Origin: CAZEMR01 sp964513465
Lineage (GTDB): Bacteria > Bacteroidota > Ignavibacteria > Kapaibacteriales > UBA2268
Assembly (NCBI GenBank): GCA_964513465.1
Contig: CAZEMR010000001.1
Span: forward strand, 140,002 to 204,001
Direction: 5' to 3'
Length of the DNA: 64,000 bases
In this document: positions 26,093-34,991 of the stretch, in pieces
Layout: each line of letters begins with the position of its first letter
Position numbering within the stretch: position 1 is the first letter of the stretch
The notes under the pieces: model-generated
Database searches by the model: none
What the model saw: only the letters and a program-made list of their open reading frames with translations
Told to the model about the DNA's origin: nothing
Program-made: the position numbers and the translations under genes

Positions 26093-27436
26093 TTACATTC
26101 CGCCGAAGCCGCCTGGCATCGGGAAATTTTTCATCATGCGGGACTTTTTGCCCCGGGTCATATTTTTCATCATCTTGCTCATTTCGTCGAACTGCTTCAT
26201 CAGCCGGTTGACGTCCTGAATCGTTGTGCCGCTGCCTTTGGCGATACGTTTGCGGCGCGATCCGTTGATTATTTTCGGATTATTGCGTTCCATTAGTGTC
26301 ATCGAGCATATTATTGCTTCGACGCGGTTGAAGGCATTATCGTCTATCTGGACGTTTTTCATAGCTTTATCCATGCCGGGTATCATTCCCAAAAGGTCGC
26401 GGATAGAGCCCATTTTGCGGATCGTGCGCAACTGCTCGAGGAAATCTTCGAATGTGAACTGATTCTTGCGAATTTTCTCTTCGAGCTTCTGAGCTTCTTT
26501 TTTGTCGAACTGCGCTTCGGCTTTCTCGACCAGAGTTAAAACGTCGCCCATGCCGAGGATACGGCTGGCGATGCGTTCCGGATGGAATGGCTCGAGCGCA
26601 TCGAGTTTTTCGCCGGTACCAACATACTTAATCGGTTTGCCGACTACTTTAAGCACCGATAGCGCCGCGCCGCCGCGGGTATCGCCGTCGAGTTTGGTAA
26701 GCACCACACCGGTCAGATTCAGCTTCTCGTGGAATGCCTTGGCAGTGGTTACGGCGTCCTGGCCAATCATCGCGTCGCATACGAAAAGCGTCTCGGTCGG
26801 ATTGACTGCCTTGTCGATGTCGTGCACCTCCTGCATCATCTTTTCGTCGATGGTGGTTCGTCCGGCGGTATCGATGATGACAACGTCGCGGGCGAATTTT
26901 TTGGCGTAGGAGAGAGCATTTTTGGCAATATCAACGGGATTTTTGTTATCCTCTTCGGTGAAAACGGGGACTTTTACGTCTTCGCTGAGCTGCTTAAGCT
27001 GCAATATAGCCGCGGGGCGGTAAACGTCGCCTGCCACGAGCAGGGGCTGACGGCCTTTTTTCTTCAGATTTTTTGCAAGTTTGCCGCAAAACGTTGTCTT
27101 ACCCGAGCCCTGGAGTCCGGCGACTAGTACGACGGTGGGTGGAGTGGGCGAGAAGGTCAGTTCCTTCATATTGTTGCCCATCAGCTCTACCAGTTCGTCG
27201 TGGACGATTTTGACGATTAATTGCTCGGGGAGTACTTTTCCTTTAACTTCCGTGCCGATCGCCTTTTCTTTCACATGGGATACGAATTCCCTGGCCACAT
27301 GGAGATTGACGTCTGCTTCGAGCAGCGCGCGCCTGATCTCGCGGGTGGCGTCGGCGATATTTTCTTCGGTTAATGTAGACTGGCCTCTGAATTTCTTCAG
27401 GGCGGATTCTAACTTTTCTTGTAAATTCTCAAACAT
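26093..27436 (-). CDS. ffh: Signal recognition particle protein Ffh
   Basis: GTPase that binds 4.5S RNA and signal sequences to target membrane proteins. The 447 residues contain the N domain, GTPase motifs GLQGSGKTTFCGKLAKNLKK (G1, about 107-126), DTAGR (G3), TKLDGDTRGGA (G4 region, about 245) and a Met-rich M domain from about 300, with KRIAKGSGTTIQDVNRLMKQ. The end MPGGFGGM is typical. A complete promoter lies upstream at 27464-27495. No 4.5S RNA gene was recognised here. Confidence 0.98.
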   Translation of the reverse strand: MFENLQEKLESALKKFRGQSTLTEENIADATREIRRALLEADVNLHVAREFVSHVKEKAIGTEVKGKVLPEQLIVKIVHDELVELMGNNMKELTFSPTPPTVVLVAGLQGSGKTTFCGKLAKNLKKKGRQPLLVAGDVYRPAAILQLKQLSEDVKVPVFTEEDNKNPVDIAKNALSYAKKFARDVVIIDTAGRTTIDEKMMQEVHDIDKAVNPTETLFVCDAMIGQDAVTTAKAFHEKLNLTGVVLTKLDGDTRGGAALSVLKVVGKPIKYVGTGEKLDALEPFHPERIASRILGMGDVLTLVEKAEAQFDKKEAQKLEEKIRKNQFTFEDFLEQLRTIRKMGSIRDLLGMIPGMDKAMKNVQIDDNAFNRVEAIICSMTLMERNNPKIINGSRRKRIAKGSGTTIQDVNRLMKQFDEMSKMMKNMTRGKKSRMMKNFPMPGGFGGM

Positions 27437-27803
27437 AGCTTTCTGCGTGATTATTCAGAACTACAAAAATAATAGTTTTTCTGATTATGTGCAAAAATTT
27501 TAACTAATTTATTTTTCTTGATTTTATACGGATTTAACAGACGAATCAGAGGCATAATAATTAAAATTTTTTTAGAGGGGATAAATCCCCGCAATTATTA
27601 TATTTATAAGCCGTTGAATTATTTGATGAATCAGGCCTTATCAGCGATTCCTTGCTCGCGGGATAATTATTCCCGGACTAATTTTGGCATTGCCCGCATT
27701 AATTTGATTATTTTTTCAGATTTTTAACGTTTTTTTAACAATCTTTTCTAATATTTGTAATCCCATTAACAATTTTTTTGACAATTCGTGGGAAATCGGA
27801 AAT
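27437..27803. other. AT-rich divergent intergenic region ffh / response regulator
   Basis: This 367-bp gap carries the ffh promoter on the minus strand. On the plus side, CTAATATTTG near 27749-27759 is close to a TAnnTTTG box, but the spacing is off by one and no -33 box is clear. A 69-codon frame at 27518-27727 has no family resemblance. I see no RNA gene. Confidence 0.55.
27464..27495 (-). promoter_or_regulatory. Bacteroidota-type promoter of ffh
   Basis: On the minus strand TTTG (27492-27495), exactly 20 bases, then TATTTTTG (27464-27471). This is a full match to TTTG-N20-TAnnTTTG. The -7 box ends 27 bases before the ffh ATG. Confidence 0.72.
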
Positions 27804-28529
27804 ATGAGTAATAATTCAAACGAAAAAATGCCCTTCAGCCAGAAAAGCGGTTCGAAAACAATTGCAATCGTCGACGACGAGCCCGATATTCTCGAACTTC
27901 TTTCGCTGCATCTCAAAAAAAGCGGCTTTAAAGTCCGTGAATTCGAAAGCGGCGAAACATTCTATAATTATCTTCAGGAACATCAGCCCGACCTCGTCGT
28001 GCTCGACCTAATGCTGCCGGATTCCGACGGCTTCGAAATTTGTAAATATATGAAAAAAGAAGACAAATACTCGGGGATTCCCGTAATTATGCTCACCGCG
28101 CGCAGCAATGAGATGGACAAAATTCTCGGCCTCGAGCTCGGCGCCGATGATTATGTAACCAAACCATTCTCGCCGCGCGAGCTTATTGCACGTGTCAAAG
28201 CGGTGCTCCGCCGCGACGAAAAGATCCACAAGACCCAGAAAATCCGTGTCGGGGGAATCCTCGAAATCGACCTTCAGAAATACGAAACTCTGCTCAATGG
28301 CGAAAAAGTGGAACTGACATCGACGGAATTCCGTATCCTGAAGCTGCTCTCTGAGCGCAGGGGCTGGGTTTATTCCCGCGAGCAGATACTCGATTTCCTC
28401 GGCTCTAACGACAAGGGTGTGCTCGACCGCACGGTGGATGTTCATATCAAAAATCTTCGCGAAAAGCTCGGCCCTGCAGGCAAATTCATTAAGAATATTC
28501 GTGGCGTGGGCTATAAACTCGAGGAATAA
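27804..28529 (+). CDS. OmpR/PhoB-family response regulator
   Basis: Two-domain DNA-binding regulator of 241 residues. The receiver domain has the acidic pocket IVDDEPDILELL, phospho-acceptor Asp near residue 68 in LVVLDLMLPDSDGFE, the switch Thr in MLTARSNEMDK and the Lys in DDYVTKPFSPREL. The C-terminal winged helix has ELTSTEFRILKLLSERRGWV and RTVDVHIKNLREKLG. It overlaps the downstream kinase gene by one base (TAATG), so the two form one two-component system. The layout resembles PhoB-PhoR, but the signal is not shown. Confidence 0.95.
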   Translation: MSNNSNEKMPFSQKSGSKTIAIVDDEPDILELLSLHLKKSGFKVREFESGETFYNYLQEHQPDLVVLDLMLPDSDGFEICKYMKKEDKYSGIPVIMLTARSNEMDKILGLELGADDYVTKPFSPRELIARVKAVLRRDEKIHKTQKIRVGGILEIDLQKYETLLNGEKVELTSTEFRILKLLSERRGWVYSREQILDFLGSNDKGVLDRTVDVHIKNLREKLGPAGKFIKNIRGVGYKLEE

Positions 28530-30298
28530 TGAAGCTGCTATCGACCAAAATATTTTTGGGATATTTACTTATAATTATCCTGCTGACCGCGCTTATCCTC
28601 TATTTTTCTTTCGAGACAATCCGCGGGCATTACCTTCAGTCGGAATACGCCAATCTGAAGGAAATCAACATCCTCGTTGCTTCGAAGTCGCGCCATCTGG
28701 TGCTCGAAGGCCGAACTGCCGAACTGGATTCGGTTATCAAATCCGTCGGAGATCGGATATCCACCCGAATCACGATTATCGACACGGACGGCATTGTGCT
28801 TGCCGATTCGGATAAGAACCCCGCCACGATGGAAAACCACCGCACCCGGCCGGAAGTACTCGAAGCGCTAAGGCACGACGTCGGAAGGTCTGTCCGATTC
28901 AGCACCACCGTTAAAGATCGCATGCTCTACCTGGCGATGCCGCTAAGGTATAATGGCCGGACAATAGCTATCACACGCGTCAGTTTATATATGAGCGCTG
29001 TCAACCGTCTGATCAGCGACCTGAGGTACGAGATAATCAAGGTAGCTGTGATCGTAGTTTTTATTTCGATGATATTCGTATTGCTATTTTCCCGAACCGT
29101 ATCTCGTCCGATCAATCTGCTGTCGCGTGCCTCGTTCAAGGTCGCATCCGGTGATTTCGATGCGAAGATATACCTGCGCGGCCACGACGAGATCAACGAA
29201 CTGGCCCGGAATTTCAATTTCATGATCGATAAGCTCAAAGAACTGTTCGAAAAGGTTACCGCCCAGAAAGAGGAATACAATACTCTGATTAGTTCAATTC
29301 AGGAGGGGCTGGTGGTGCTTAATTCCGAAGGCCGGATAGAGCTGTCAAATCTGGGATTCAACGAAATAGCGGAGCGAGAGAATGTCCGCGGGATGCACTT
29401 TAAAGATTTAATTCCGGAAAAAAAATTATATAAAGTATTCAAAAAAGTACACAAAAAGCATAATAGCATTACCAAAGAAATCAATATTGACAAAAAGATA
29501 TACCTATGCAGCGGGACTTACATCGAACGGAAAAACGAGGTGGTGCTGCTTCTGCATGATATTACCGAAATTAAGCGGCTCGAGATGATTAAGCGCGACT
29601 TTGTGGTCAACGTATCGCACGAGCTACGCACCCCGCTCACGTCAATCAAGGGCTTCGTCGAAACAATCGAAGAAGAAGCCGATGGCGATATGAAAAACTA
29701 TGCCGTAATCATTCGCCGAAACACCGACAGATTAATCAATATAGTTCAGGACCTGTTGATACTATCAGAACTTGAGGACACAAACACACCGCTGGAAATA
29801 TCCGAAGTAGACCTCGGCAGACTCTGCGCAAATTCAATGAAAATCGTCGAGCAGAAAGCCCGCGCCAAGAATATATCGCTTAAATGTATCAGCGAGGATG
29901 ATCTGCCGCTGATCGAAGCTGATAATTATATGCTCGAGCAATTGTTTATCAATCTCATCGATAATGCAGTCAAATATACCGACATCGGCGAAGTCCGGGT
30001 CGAAATCAATCTTCGCGGCGATCATATATATATAGAATTCTCGGATACGGGCATCGGAATCCCGCATAAGGACATCGAGCGCATATTCGAACGCTTCTAT
30101 ACCGTCGATAAATCACGTTCGCGCAAAGCCGGCGGCACCGGACTGGGCCTATCTATCGTCAAACATATCGTAATCATGCATCACGGCGAAATCTCGGTCG
30201 ACAGCGAAAAAGGAGAGGGCACCCGATTCATAGTAAAATTGCCGCTCATCCAGCCTCCATCGCGCGAGACAGATGAAGAAAATGACACCGAAGAATAA
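28529..30298 (+). CDS. PhoR-like sensor histidine kinase
   Basis: Membrane kinase of 589 residues: first transmembrane helix (about 9-29), an extracytoplasmic sensor loop to about 165, a second helix (about 168-190), HAMP (RPINLLSRASFKVASGDFDA), a PAS domain near 245-345, HisKA with His364 in VVNVSHELRTPLTSIKGFVE, and a HATPase domain with N box INLIDNAVKYTD and G boxes FSDTGIGIP and GTGLGLSIVKHI. It should autophosphorylate at His364 and pass phosphate to the regulator encoded just upstream. Confidence 0.96.
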   Translation: MKLLSTKIFLGYLLIIILLTALILYFSFETIRGHYLQSEYANLKEINILVASKSRHLVLEGRTAELDSVIKSVGDRISTRITIIDTDGIVLADSDKNPATMENHRTRPEVLEALRHDVGRSVRFSTTVKDRMLYLAMPLRYNGRTIAITRVSLYMSAVNRLISDLRYEIIKVAVIVVFISMIFVLLFSRTVSRPINLLSRASFKVASGDFDAKIYLRGHDEINELARNFNFMIDKLKELFEKVTAQKEEYNTLISSIQEGLVVLNSEGRIELSNLGFNEIAERENVRGMHFKDLIPEKKLYKVFKKVHKKHNSITKEINIDKKIYLCSGTYIERKNEVVLLLHDITEIKRLEMIKRDFVVNVSHELRTPLTSIKGFVETIEEEADGDMKNYAVIIRRNTDRLINIVQDLLILSELEDTNTPLEISEVDLGRLCANSMKIVEQKARAKNISLKCISEDDLPLIEADNYMLEQLFINLIDNAVKYTDIGEVRVEINLRGDHIYIEFSDTGIGIPHKDIERIFERFYTVDKSRSRKAGGTGLGLSIVKHIVIMHHGEISVDSEKGEGTRFIVKLPLIQPPSRETDEENDTEE

Positions 30299-30384
30299 TT
30301 TATATCAAAAAATATTTTGAATTGTGGAGATTCGGAGATATTTTTAATATAATAACTCCGGTGCATAATCGACAAATACGTGAT

Positions 30385-30999
30385 ATGGATAATTCCTCCA
30401 ACGGAAATAAAAACGGCAAACAGGAAGATTTCGAAGCAATCGAGCGGGTGCTCGCCGGCGACGAATCGGCATATGATATTCTCCAAAAGAAATATCGGAG
30501 GATAATCGCAGCTCTAATCCGTCGCATGGTACGCGACGAAGACGACGTCGACGATCTGGTGCAGGAATCATTCATCAAGGCATTTGGCGCATTGCCCAAA
30601 TTCCAGTTCAATTATTCATTCTCGGCATGGCTATACAGGATTGCGTCGAATACATGCATCGACTTCCTGCGGCGCAAGCGATTCAAGACGATTTCTATCA
30701 ATAATCCCGTCAAATCCAGCGACGAAGAGATGGAATACGAAATCGAGGATAATTCATACATCCCCGACTATGACGTAATGCACGAGGAGCGCCGCCGCGC
30801 CATTGCCGGCGCAATCGAATCACTCCCGGAGAATTACAGAGTCATAATTAAGCTTCGCCACGAGGAAGAGATGGAATACGCCGAGATCGCCCGCAGGCTT
30901 GATCTGCCGTTGGGTACGGTGAAGGCACATCTTTTCCGTGCACGCAAAATGCTTCACGATATGCTCAAGAAAAAAGTCCACCTATTTCAGGACGAATAG
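30385..30999 (+). CDS. ECF-family RNA polymerase sigma factor
   Basis: Extracytoplasmic-function type sigma factor of about 204 residues. Region 2 includes DEDDVDDLVQESFIKAFGAL and the promoter-melting helix AWLYRIASNTCIDFLRRKRF; region 4 ends with YAEIARRLDLPLGTVKAHLF and RARKML. I prefer ATG 30385; a TTG at 30322 would add 21 residues that do not look conserved. It follows the two-component pair by 86 bp, so may be coexpressed. No anti-sigma gene is adjacent. The 3' end overlaps the convergent guanine deaminase by 13 bp. Confidence 0.93.
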   Translation: MDNSSNGNKNGKQEDFEAIERVLAGDESAYDILQKKYRRIIAALIRRMVRDEDDVDDLVQESFIKAFGALPKFQFNYSFSAWLYRIASNTCIDFLRRKRFKTISINNPVKSSDEEMEYEIEDNSYIPDYDVMHEERRRAIAGAIESLPENYRVIIKLRHEEEMEYAEIARRLDLPLGTVKAHLFRARKMLHDMLKKKVHLFQDE

Positions 31000-32279
31000 G
31001 CTTCGTACACCCTTCGGCCCCGCACAAATACTGACTTTACGGGATGCTTCCCCCTCATATATATAATCTGCGAAATTCGGTCAGAAGCACGTCTGGCGCT
31101 GGATTCGAATATTTCGCCGGCCTTTTCGATAACCACAAAATCGGCGGATTTGCCGGCAGCGAAATTCCCTGTTTCGCTATCTATACCAAGGGTTTGCGCA
31201 CCGCCGAGCGTAGCCATATATAATGCGGAATCCGCATTAATAAATGAATCCAAACCATTCTCTGCGCTTGCGTAAGTTTTAGATGTTTCAATGGCTTCCA
31301 GCATTTCTTTGATAATTGATATATTATATCCGGCGGCTATATCCGTGCCCAGCCCAACAGGTATTCCACAGCCGAGCAATTTCCGTACGGGCATTGTGCC
31401 GCTTTTCAGATAGCGATTTGATGCCGGACAATGTAAAGCCTTGCAATTAAATTGTTTAAGTAGGCCTATCTCCGGTTCGCTAAGGTGAATGCAATGCGCA
31501 AATGATGTCCTGGCCGTCAGCATTCCGGCCTGATAATACACATCCGCATAGCTTCCGGCGCCGGGGAACAGCTCGCGCACGCGTTCGAGCTCGGATCGGT
31601 TCTCCGATAAGTGCGTCTGAATCAATAGCTTACGCTCTTCCGATAATTCCGCTGTCAGACGTAGCAATTCCATAGTGCAGGCCGGCGCAAACCTCGGATA
31701 TAGTATATAATTCAACAATTTATCGGGGCTATGCCACTTCCCGGCAAGTTCGGCGGCCTCGTCGATATTTTCTCTGGCGGATTGCGTTTCGATGCCCGGG
31801 ATTGCGCGGTCCATCAGGCATTTGCCGATAAATGCACGAATGCCGGTTTCGCGTGCTGCCAAAAAACCCGCATCGACGCCTGAGCCATGCATTGAGCCCA
31901 GCGCGACTATAGTCGTGGTTCCGGACTTAACCACATCCCGAAAGAACTCGCAGGCCACCCGCCGCGCAAAATCCTCGTCGCTAAATCGCGATTCGAGAGG
32001 GAAAATATAATCCCGCAGCCAGGGCAAAAGCTCGCCAGAGCCGGTGCCGATGGCGGGGTATTGGACGAAGTGGGTGTGGGTATCGATCATTCCCGGCAAT
32101 ATGTATGAAGATGTATCAATCACCCGGCTGAGTGTGAATTTGAGCGCAGCTTCATGAAAATTACCGCAAAAGATTATCCTTCCGTCCTGACCGATTACAA
32201 GTCCGCCATCCGAAAATTCCTCAGCAATATTTTGATCAATCGAATGGATAATATGACCCCGATATATAATTTCCTGCAT
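30987..32279 (-). CDS. Guanine deaminase-like amidohydrolase
   Basis: Predicted zinc amidohydrolase converting guanine to xanthine. The TIM-barrel metal motifs are PGMIDTHTHFVQYPAIGTGS near residues 58-77, LIQTHLSENRSELERV near 215-230, SFAHCIHLSEPEIGLL near 255-270, and the Asp ligand in GLGTDIAAGYNISII near 308-322. HLSEN and GTDIAAGY are shared with guanine deaminases more than with other members, but a related aminohydrolase substrate is possible. Start ATG 32279 is favoured, giving MQEIIYRGHIIHS; an ATG at 32342 would add 21 unusual residues. Confidence 0.85.
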   Translation of the reverse strand: MQEIIYRGHIIHSIDQNIAEEFSDGGLVIGQDGRIIFCGNFHEAALKFTLSRVIDTSSYILPGMIDTHTHFVQYPAIGTGSGELLPWLRDYIFPLESRFSDEDFARRVACEFFRDVVKSGTTTIVALGSMHGSGVDAGFLAARETGIRAFIGKCLMDRAIPGIETQSARENIDEAAELAGKWHSPDKLLNYILYPRFAPACTMELLRLTAELSEERKLLIQTHLSENRSELERVRELFPGAGSYADVYYQAGMLTARTSFAHCIHLSEPEIGLLKQFNCKALHCPASNRYLKSGTMPVRKLLGCGIPVGLGTDIAAGYNISIIKEMLEAIETSKTYASAENGLDSFINADSALYMATLGGAQTLGIDSETGNFAAGKSADFVVIEKAGEIFESSARRASDRISQIIYMRGKHPVKSVFVRGRRVYEAYSS

Positions 32280-32360
32280 AACGCAAAATCCGCATTTATG
32301 GGCACAATTTTTGATTAATATAATTAAAAAATTTATGTTCAATCAACAAATAGTGTAGAA

Positions 32361-32810
32361 ATGGGACTTTTCGAAAAGAAATTTTCACTGCTTGTGATCA
32401 TCGTAATTATGATGATCGCCGTCACGGGTATGCTCAGCGCATTCGTTACCCGCATGTTTATCAACCCGCCCGTTACTTCAAAAGTTGACGAAGACGAAGC
32501 AAGATCGCCCTCGGAGACCGTCATCCAGGTGAATGTGCTCAATGGCTGCGGCCAGCCCGGAATCGCAGCCGAAGTAAAAGATTATCTGCGCGAGAGGGGA
32601 TTCGACGTTGTCGAAATCGGCAATGCGGACGTTTCGGTCGACAAATCATATATCCGCGATTGCGTGGGAGACCCCGGTTCGGCTCGCAATGTAGCTTATG
32701 CTGTGGGAGTGCACGATTCGAGAATCCAGGTGGACGTCGACAGCAGTCTGTTTCTGAGGGCGAGCATAATTCTCGGAAATGACTTTCGGCAATTAAAGCC
32801 TTTTAATTAG
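32361..32810 (+). CDS. membrane-anchored LytR_C-domain protein
   Basis: 149 residues: a cytoplasmic start MGLFEKKF, one membrane helix (about 8-32), then a periplasmic LytR C-terminal domain, recognised by VIQVNVLNGCGQPGIAAEVK near 51-70 and RERGFDVVEIGNADVS. This domain is the C-terminal part of LytR-CpsA-Psr proteins; here it stands without the catalytic domain. Its role in the envelope is unknown. It precedes rsfS by 80 bp and is divergent from the deaminase gene. Confidence 0.85.
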   Translation: MGLFEKKFSLLVIIVIMMIAVTGMLSAFVTRMFINPPVTSKVDEDEARSPSETVIQVNVLNGCGQPGIAAEVKDYLRERGFDVVEIGNADVSVDKSYIRDCVGDPGSARNVAYAVGVHDSRIQVDVDSSLFLRASIILGNDFRQLKPFN

Positions 32811-32890
32811 ACCAAAAATTTATTATTTTGAACTTATATTATATGGAAATAAGTAATATCATTTATCTAAAAACAGGAGAAATAATTTAG

Positions 32891-33325
32891 TTGAATTTGA
32901 ACTATCCCGAATCAGCCAAAGAACTTGCGCAATTCAATGCTAAAATAGCCGACGACAAATTAGCCAAAGGCATACTTGTGCTCGATATGTCCGCAATCGA
33001 AGAAGCGCCATGCGATTATTTCGTAATTGCCAGCGCAGAATCCGAGCCGCAGCTAAAAGCGATCGCATACGAAATAAACCGCCGCTGCCGCGAATTCGAT
33101 ATGAAAAAACCCCGAATCGAGGGCATCGACGGTGGCGAATGGGCACTGCTCGATTATTTCGATGTGGTCGTGCACCTGATGATGAAACAGGCCAGATCAT
33201 TTTACAAGCTGGAAAAATTATGGGCCGATGCTAAGTTTTATGAAATCGACGATCAGGGCGAATTAAAGCCATACGACATTTCGGACCTTAAGAATTTGTA
33301 TTCAGAACAATCAGAATCGGAGTAA
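32891..33325 (+). CDS. rsfS: Ribosomal silencing factor RsfS
   Basis: Binds L14 on the 50S subunit and blocks subunit joining when nutrients are short. The 144-residue protein has the RsfS core: ILVLDMSAIEEAPCDYFVIA (about 28-47), IEGIDGGEWALLDYFDVVVH (about 76-95) and RSFYKLEKLWADA. It starts at TTG, with AGGAG about 11 bases upstream, and ends one base before the argS ATG. It follows the LytR_C gene, a pairing often seen in bacteria. Confidence 0.93.
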   Translation: MNLNYPESAKELAQFNAKIADDKLAKGILVLDMSAIEEAPCDYFVIASAESEPQLKAIAYEINRRCREFDMKKPRIEGIDGGEWALLDYFDVVVHLMMKQARSFYKLEKLWADAKFYEIDDQGELKPYDISDLKNLYSEQSESE

Positions 33326-33326
33326 G

Positions 33327-34970
33327 ATGCTAAAGCAATATGCGGAGCCTTTGCTCGAAAAGGCACTTGACACCATAGGTGCGCCTGGCGGGATGGAGCT
33401 GGCCTTCGAAGCGCCCAACAATCCCGAGCATGGCGATCTTTCGACCAATATAGCGATGCAATTGGCGCGTCCGCTAAAACGCGCCCCCAGGCTAATCGCA
33501 CAGGAGATAATCGACAAAATCGAATACGATCCGGAAATGATCGATTCCATCGAAATCGCAGGTCCCGGATTTATAAATATTAAATTCTCTGAAAAATTTT
33601 ATATCAGCTCTTTCCAAAAAATCTACGATATGGGCGCCGATTACGGACGCCAGAATGCCGGCAACTCACGCAAAGCCAATGTCGAATACGTCAGCGTCAA
33701 CCCCACCGGGCTGCTCCACCTCGGCCATGGCCGCAATGCCGCCATCGGCGATACGGTGGCCAATCTGCTCCAGTGGCTTGGCTGGGACGTCACCCGGGAA
33801 TACTATTTCAATAATGCCGGCAACCAGATGAACGTACTCGCGCAGTCGATCTATGCGCGGTATATGCAGATTACCGAAGGCGATGAATACCCATTTCCGG
33901 ATAATGGTTACCACGGCGAATATGTAAAAACAATAGCCGAAGAAGCTCTCGAAAAATTCGGCGAAAATCTGAAGTCGGGGACAAAAGACGACCTCGGTAC
34001 GCTTCGGAAATTCGGAGAAAAATGGTGCTTCGGCAAAATCCGCGCAACTCTGGAGCGCATGAATATCCGCCAGGATAAATATTATAACGAGGATTCCCTC
34101 TATTCCGAAGGAAAAATCGAAGAAGTTATAACCGAGCTTAAAGCAAAAAGTCTGGTTTACGAAAAAGACGGCGCGATATGGCTGAAGCTGACCGATCTCG
34201 GACTCAGCGACGACCGCGTTATCGTCAAATCCACCGGCGAACCAACTTACCGGCTGCCCGATATTGCTTACCACCGCGAAAAATTCCGCCGCGGATTCGA
34301 TCGTATGGTCGATGTATTTGGTGCGGATCACATAGCCACCGTGCCCGACGTACTGGCTGGAATCAAGGCTCTGGGATATGATCCGGAGAAAGTCAAAGTA
34401 TTGATTCACCAGTTCGTCACCCTTATGGAAGGCGGTCAGCAGGTGAAGATGTCCAAACGCACGGGCAAAAGCTACACGCTGGACGATCTGCTGGACGAAG
34501 TGGGCGCCGACGTTGTTCGCTTCTTCCTTCTGATGCGTGGCATATCAACGCATCTGGAGTTCGATCTCGACCTCGCCCGCGAGCAAAGCGAAAAGAACCC
34601 GGTGTTTTATCTGCAGTATGCACATGCGCGCATCAGCTCAATATTCGAAAATGCCAAAGAAAAGGGCATTGAAATATCCGAAGACGTCGATTATTCATTA
34701 CTCGGGCATCCCGGCGAGATAAATCTCATCAAATCGCTGATCAGGTTTCCCGATGTAATTAAAAGCGCCGGTGAACGTTACGAACCCCAGATACTAGCGG
34801 AATATCTCCGGGAATTAGCACAAAGCTTTCATGCTTTTTATCATCAGTGCCGAATAATAGGAGAAAACGACGGCATAATGAATGCGCGCCTGCGTCTGGC
34901 CCGGTGCGTAAGGACTACCATTGCTAATGGTCTGGCCATACTTGGGATAAGCGCACCCGAAAAAATGTAA
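33327..34970 (+). CDS. argS: Arginyl-tRNA synthetase
   Basis: Class I synthetase charging tRNA-Arg. The 547 residues include the N-terminal tRNA-binding domain (NPEHGDLSTNIAMQLARPLK), the HIGH-type motif in PTGLLHLGHGRNAAIGDTVA (about 127-146), the KMSK-type loop QVKMSKRTGKSYTLDDLLDE near 372-391, and an anticodon-binding DALR domain at the end (about 430-547). Length and order are standard. It is transcribed with rsfS. The six-PAS kinase follows after 21 bp. Confidence 0.97.
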   Translation: MLKQYAEPLLEKALDTIGAPGGMELAFEAPNNPEHGDLSTNIAMQLARPLKRAPRLIAQEIIDKIEYDPEMIDSIEIAGPGFINIKFSEKFYISSFQKIYDMGADYGRQNAGNSRKANVEYVSVNPTGLLHLGHGRNAAIGDTVANLLQWLGWDVTREYYFNNAGNQMNVLAQSIYARYMQITEGDEYPFPDNGYHGEYVKTIAEEALEKFGENLKSGTKDDLGTLRKFGEKWCFGKIRATLERMNIRQDKYYNEDSLYSEGKIEEVITELKAKSLVYEKDGAIWLKLTDLGLSDDRVIVKSTGEPTYRLPDIAYHREKFRRGFDRMVDVFGADHIATVPDVLAGIKALGYDPEKVKVLIHQFVTLMEGGQQVKMSKRTGKSYTLDDLLDEVGADVVRFFLLMRGISTHLEFDLDLAREQSEKNPVFYLQYAHARISSIFENAKEKGIEISEDVDYSLLGHPGEINLIKSLIRFPDVIKSAGERYEPQILAEYLRELAQSFHAFYHQCRIIGENDGIMNARLRLARCVRTTIANGLAILGISAPEKM

Positions 34971-34991
34971 TAATAATCAACCGGTTGGAAT

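Noticed and set aside
27518..27727. 69-codon open frame between ffh and the response regulator
   Set aside because: Very AT-rich, no conserved motif and no ribosome site.
30322..30384. N-terminal extension of the ECF sigma factor from TTG
   Set aside because: The added 21 residues do not resemble the start of ECF factors; the ATG at 30385 is preferred.
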